5,555 nt of DNA from an uncultured Lewinella sp. (GTDB taxonomy: Bacteria; Bacteroidota; Bacteroidia; Chitinophagales; Saprospiraceae). Each line of letters opens with the position of its first letter. Positions within the stretch are counted from its first letter, which is position 1. The notes under the pieces were generated by a model that was not told the origin of the DNA, made no database searches, and worked only from the letters and a program-made list of their open reading frames with translations. The stretch spans positions 1 through 5,555 of the forward strand of contig CALIGP010000245.1 in NCBI GenBank assembly GCA_938021455.1, in the 5' to 3' direction. The position numbers and the translations under genes are program-made. Of this stretch, positions 5,449 through 5,555 are shown in pieces.

Positions 5449-5510
5449 AGCGATCAGCGGACAGCATTCAGGCAAAACAGCTCTGAATGCTGTCCGCTGA
5501 TCGCTTTTTT
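5449..5510 (+). terminator. Strong intrinsic terminator after the DUF1016 gene
   Basis: A perfect 23-bp stem pairs 5449-5471 with 5483-5505 around an 11-nt loop (5472-5482), followed by T at 5506-5510, so six T in a row counting the last stem base. This is a textbook Rho-independent terminator for + strand transcription. The T run on its left side (5444-5448) is on the wrong strand for termination in the other direction. The arm contains CGGACAGCA, shared with the hairpin at 1294-1330. Confidence 0.9.
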
Positions 5511-5555
5511 ATGCCAACCAAACTGGGTACAGGGGAGAAAATACAGGAAATGTTG
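5511..5555 (+). CDS. Possible start of a further gene, cut by the right edge
   Basis: From the ATG at 5511 the frame is open for 15 codons to the window end (MPTKLGTGEKIQEML). A second in-frame ATG at 5550 follows an A-rich stretch that would suit a Bacteroidota leader better. The first ATG directly abuts the terminator T tract, leaving no room for its own leader, so the later ATG or no gene at all is equally possible. The piece is too short to assign a family. Confidence 0.22.
   Translation, partial: MPTKLGTGEKIQEML

Noticed and set aside
1342..5550. The 10-mer ATACAGGAAA occurs at 1342-1351 and 5541-5550, each shortly after one of the two related hairpins.
   Set aside because: Several shared 10-mers are expected by chance in a window of this size, and the distances from the hairpins differ (12 and 36 nt).
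1..5555. CRISPR array, insertion sequence, tRNA or rRNA gene, or integrase-type attachment site.
   Set aside because: No regularly spaced repeats with spacers, no transposase or integrase frame, and no tRNA-like or rRNA segment was seen on either strand.

Overview
The window reads as an ordinary chromosomal stretch of a Bacteroidota bacterium, probably of the Saprospiria/Lewinella type. This placement is an inference. It rests on a GC content that looks close to 50%, the lack of Shine-Dalgarno sequences before the genes, an exact TAnnTTTG (-7 type) promoter element before one gene, and the Bacteroidota flavour of the Nif3 and zinc-ribbon proteins. All five recognised genes lie on the + strand.

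Layout. (1) 1-462: the C-terminal part of a Nif3-family dinuclear-metal protein, cut by the left edge. (2) 502-1260: a coiled-coil protein with a C-terminal four-cysteine zinc ribbon, the usual partner of nif3. Two hairpins follow it (1263-1290 and 1294-1330), the second a 14-bp perfect stem that probably ends this operon. (3) 1426-2760: a saccharopine dehydrogenase/reductase of the L-glutamate-forming (fungal Lys9-like) type, with a candidate promoter at 1394-1401. (4) 2800-4200: a multi-spanning MOP/Wzx-like polysaccharide flippase, 39 nt downstream and probably co-transcribed with gene 3. (5) 4201-4362: an AT-rich spacer with two small inverted repeats. (6) 4363-5382: a stand-alone DUF1016/YhcG-type PDDEXK nuclease-fold protein. 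(7) 5383-5510: two hairpins, the second a 23-bp perfect stem with a T tract, a strong terminator. An open frame of 15 codons runs from 5511 off the right edge.

The genes do not form one pathway. nif3 and the zinc-ribbon gene are a widely conserved pair. The saccharopine enzyme belongs to lysine metabolism, the flippase to cell-surface polysaccharide export, and the DUF1016 gene to the accessory nuclease or defence-associated gene pool.

I found no CRISPR array, insertion sequence, tRNA or rRNA, and no clear new multi-gene system. The unexplained structure lies in the DNA and RNA. An octamer-periodic inverted repeat puts the flippase start codon in the loop of a predicted hairpin and also encodes its first residues. 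A perfect 14-bp-arm palindrome lies inside the DUF1016 coding sequence, with two further inverted repeats downstream in the same gene. Two terminator-like hairpins 4.1 kb apart share a 9-nt arm core and differ by compensated base changes.
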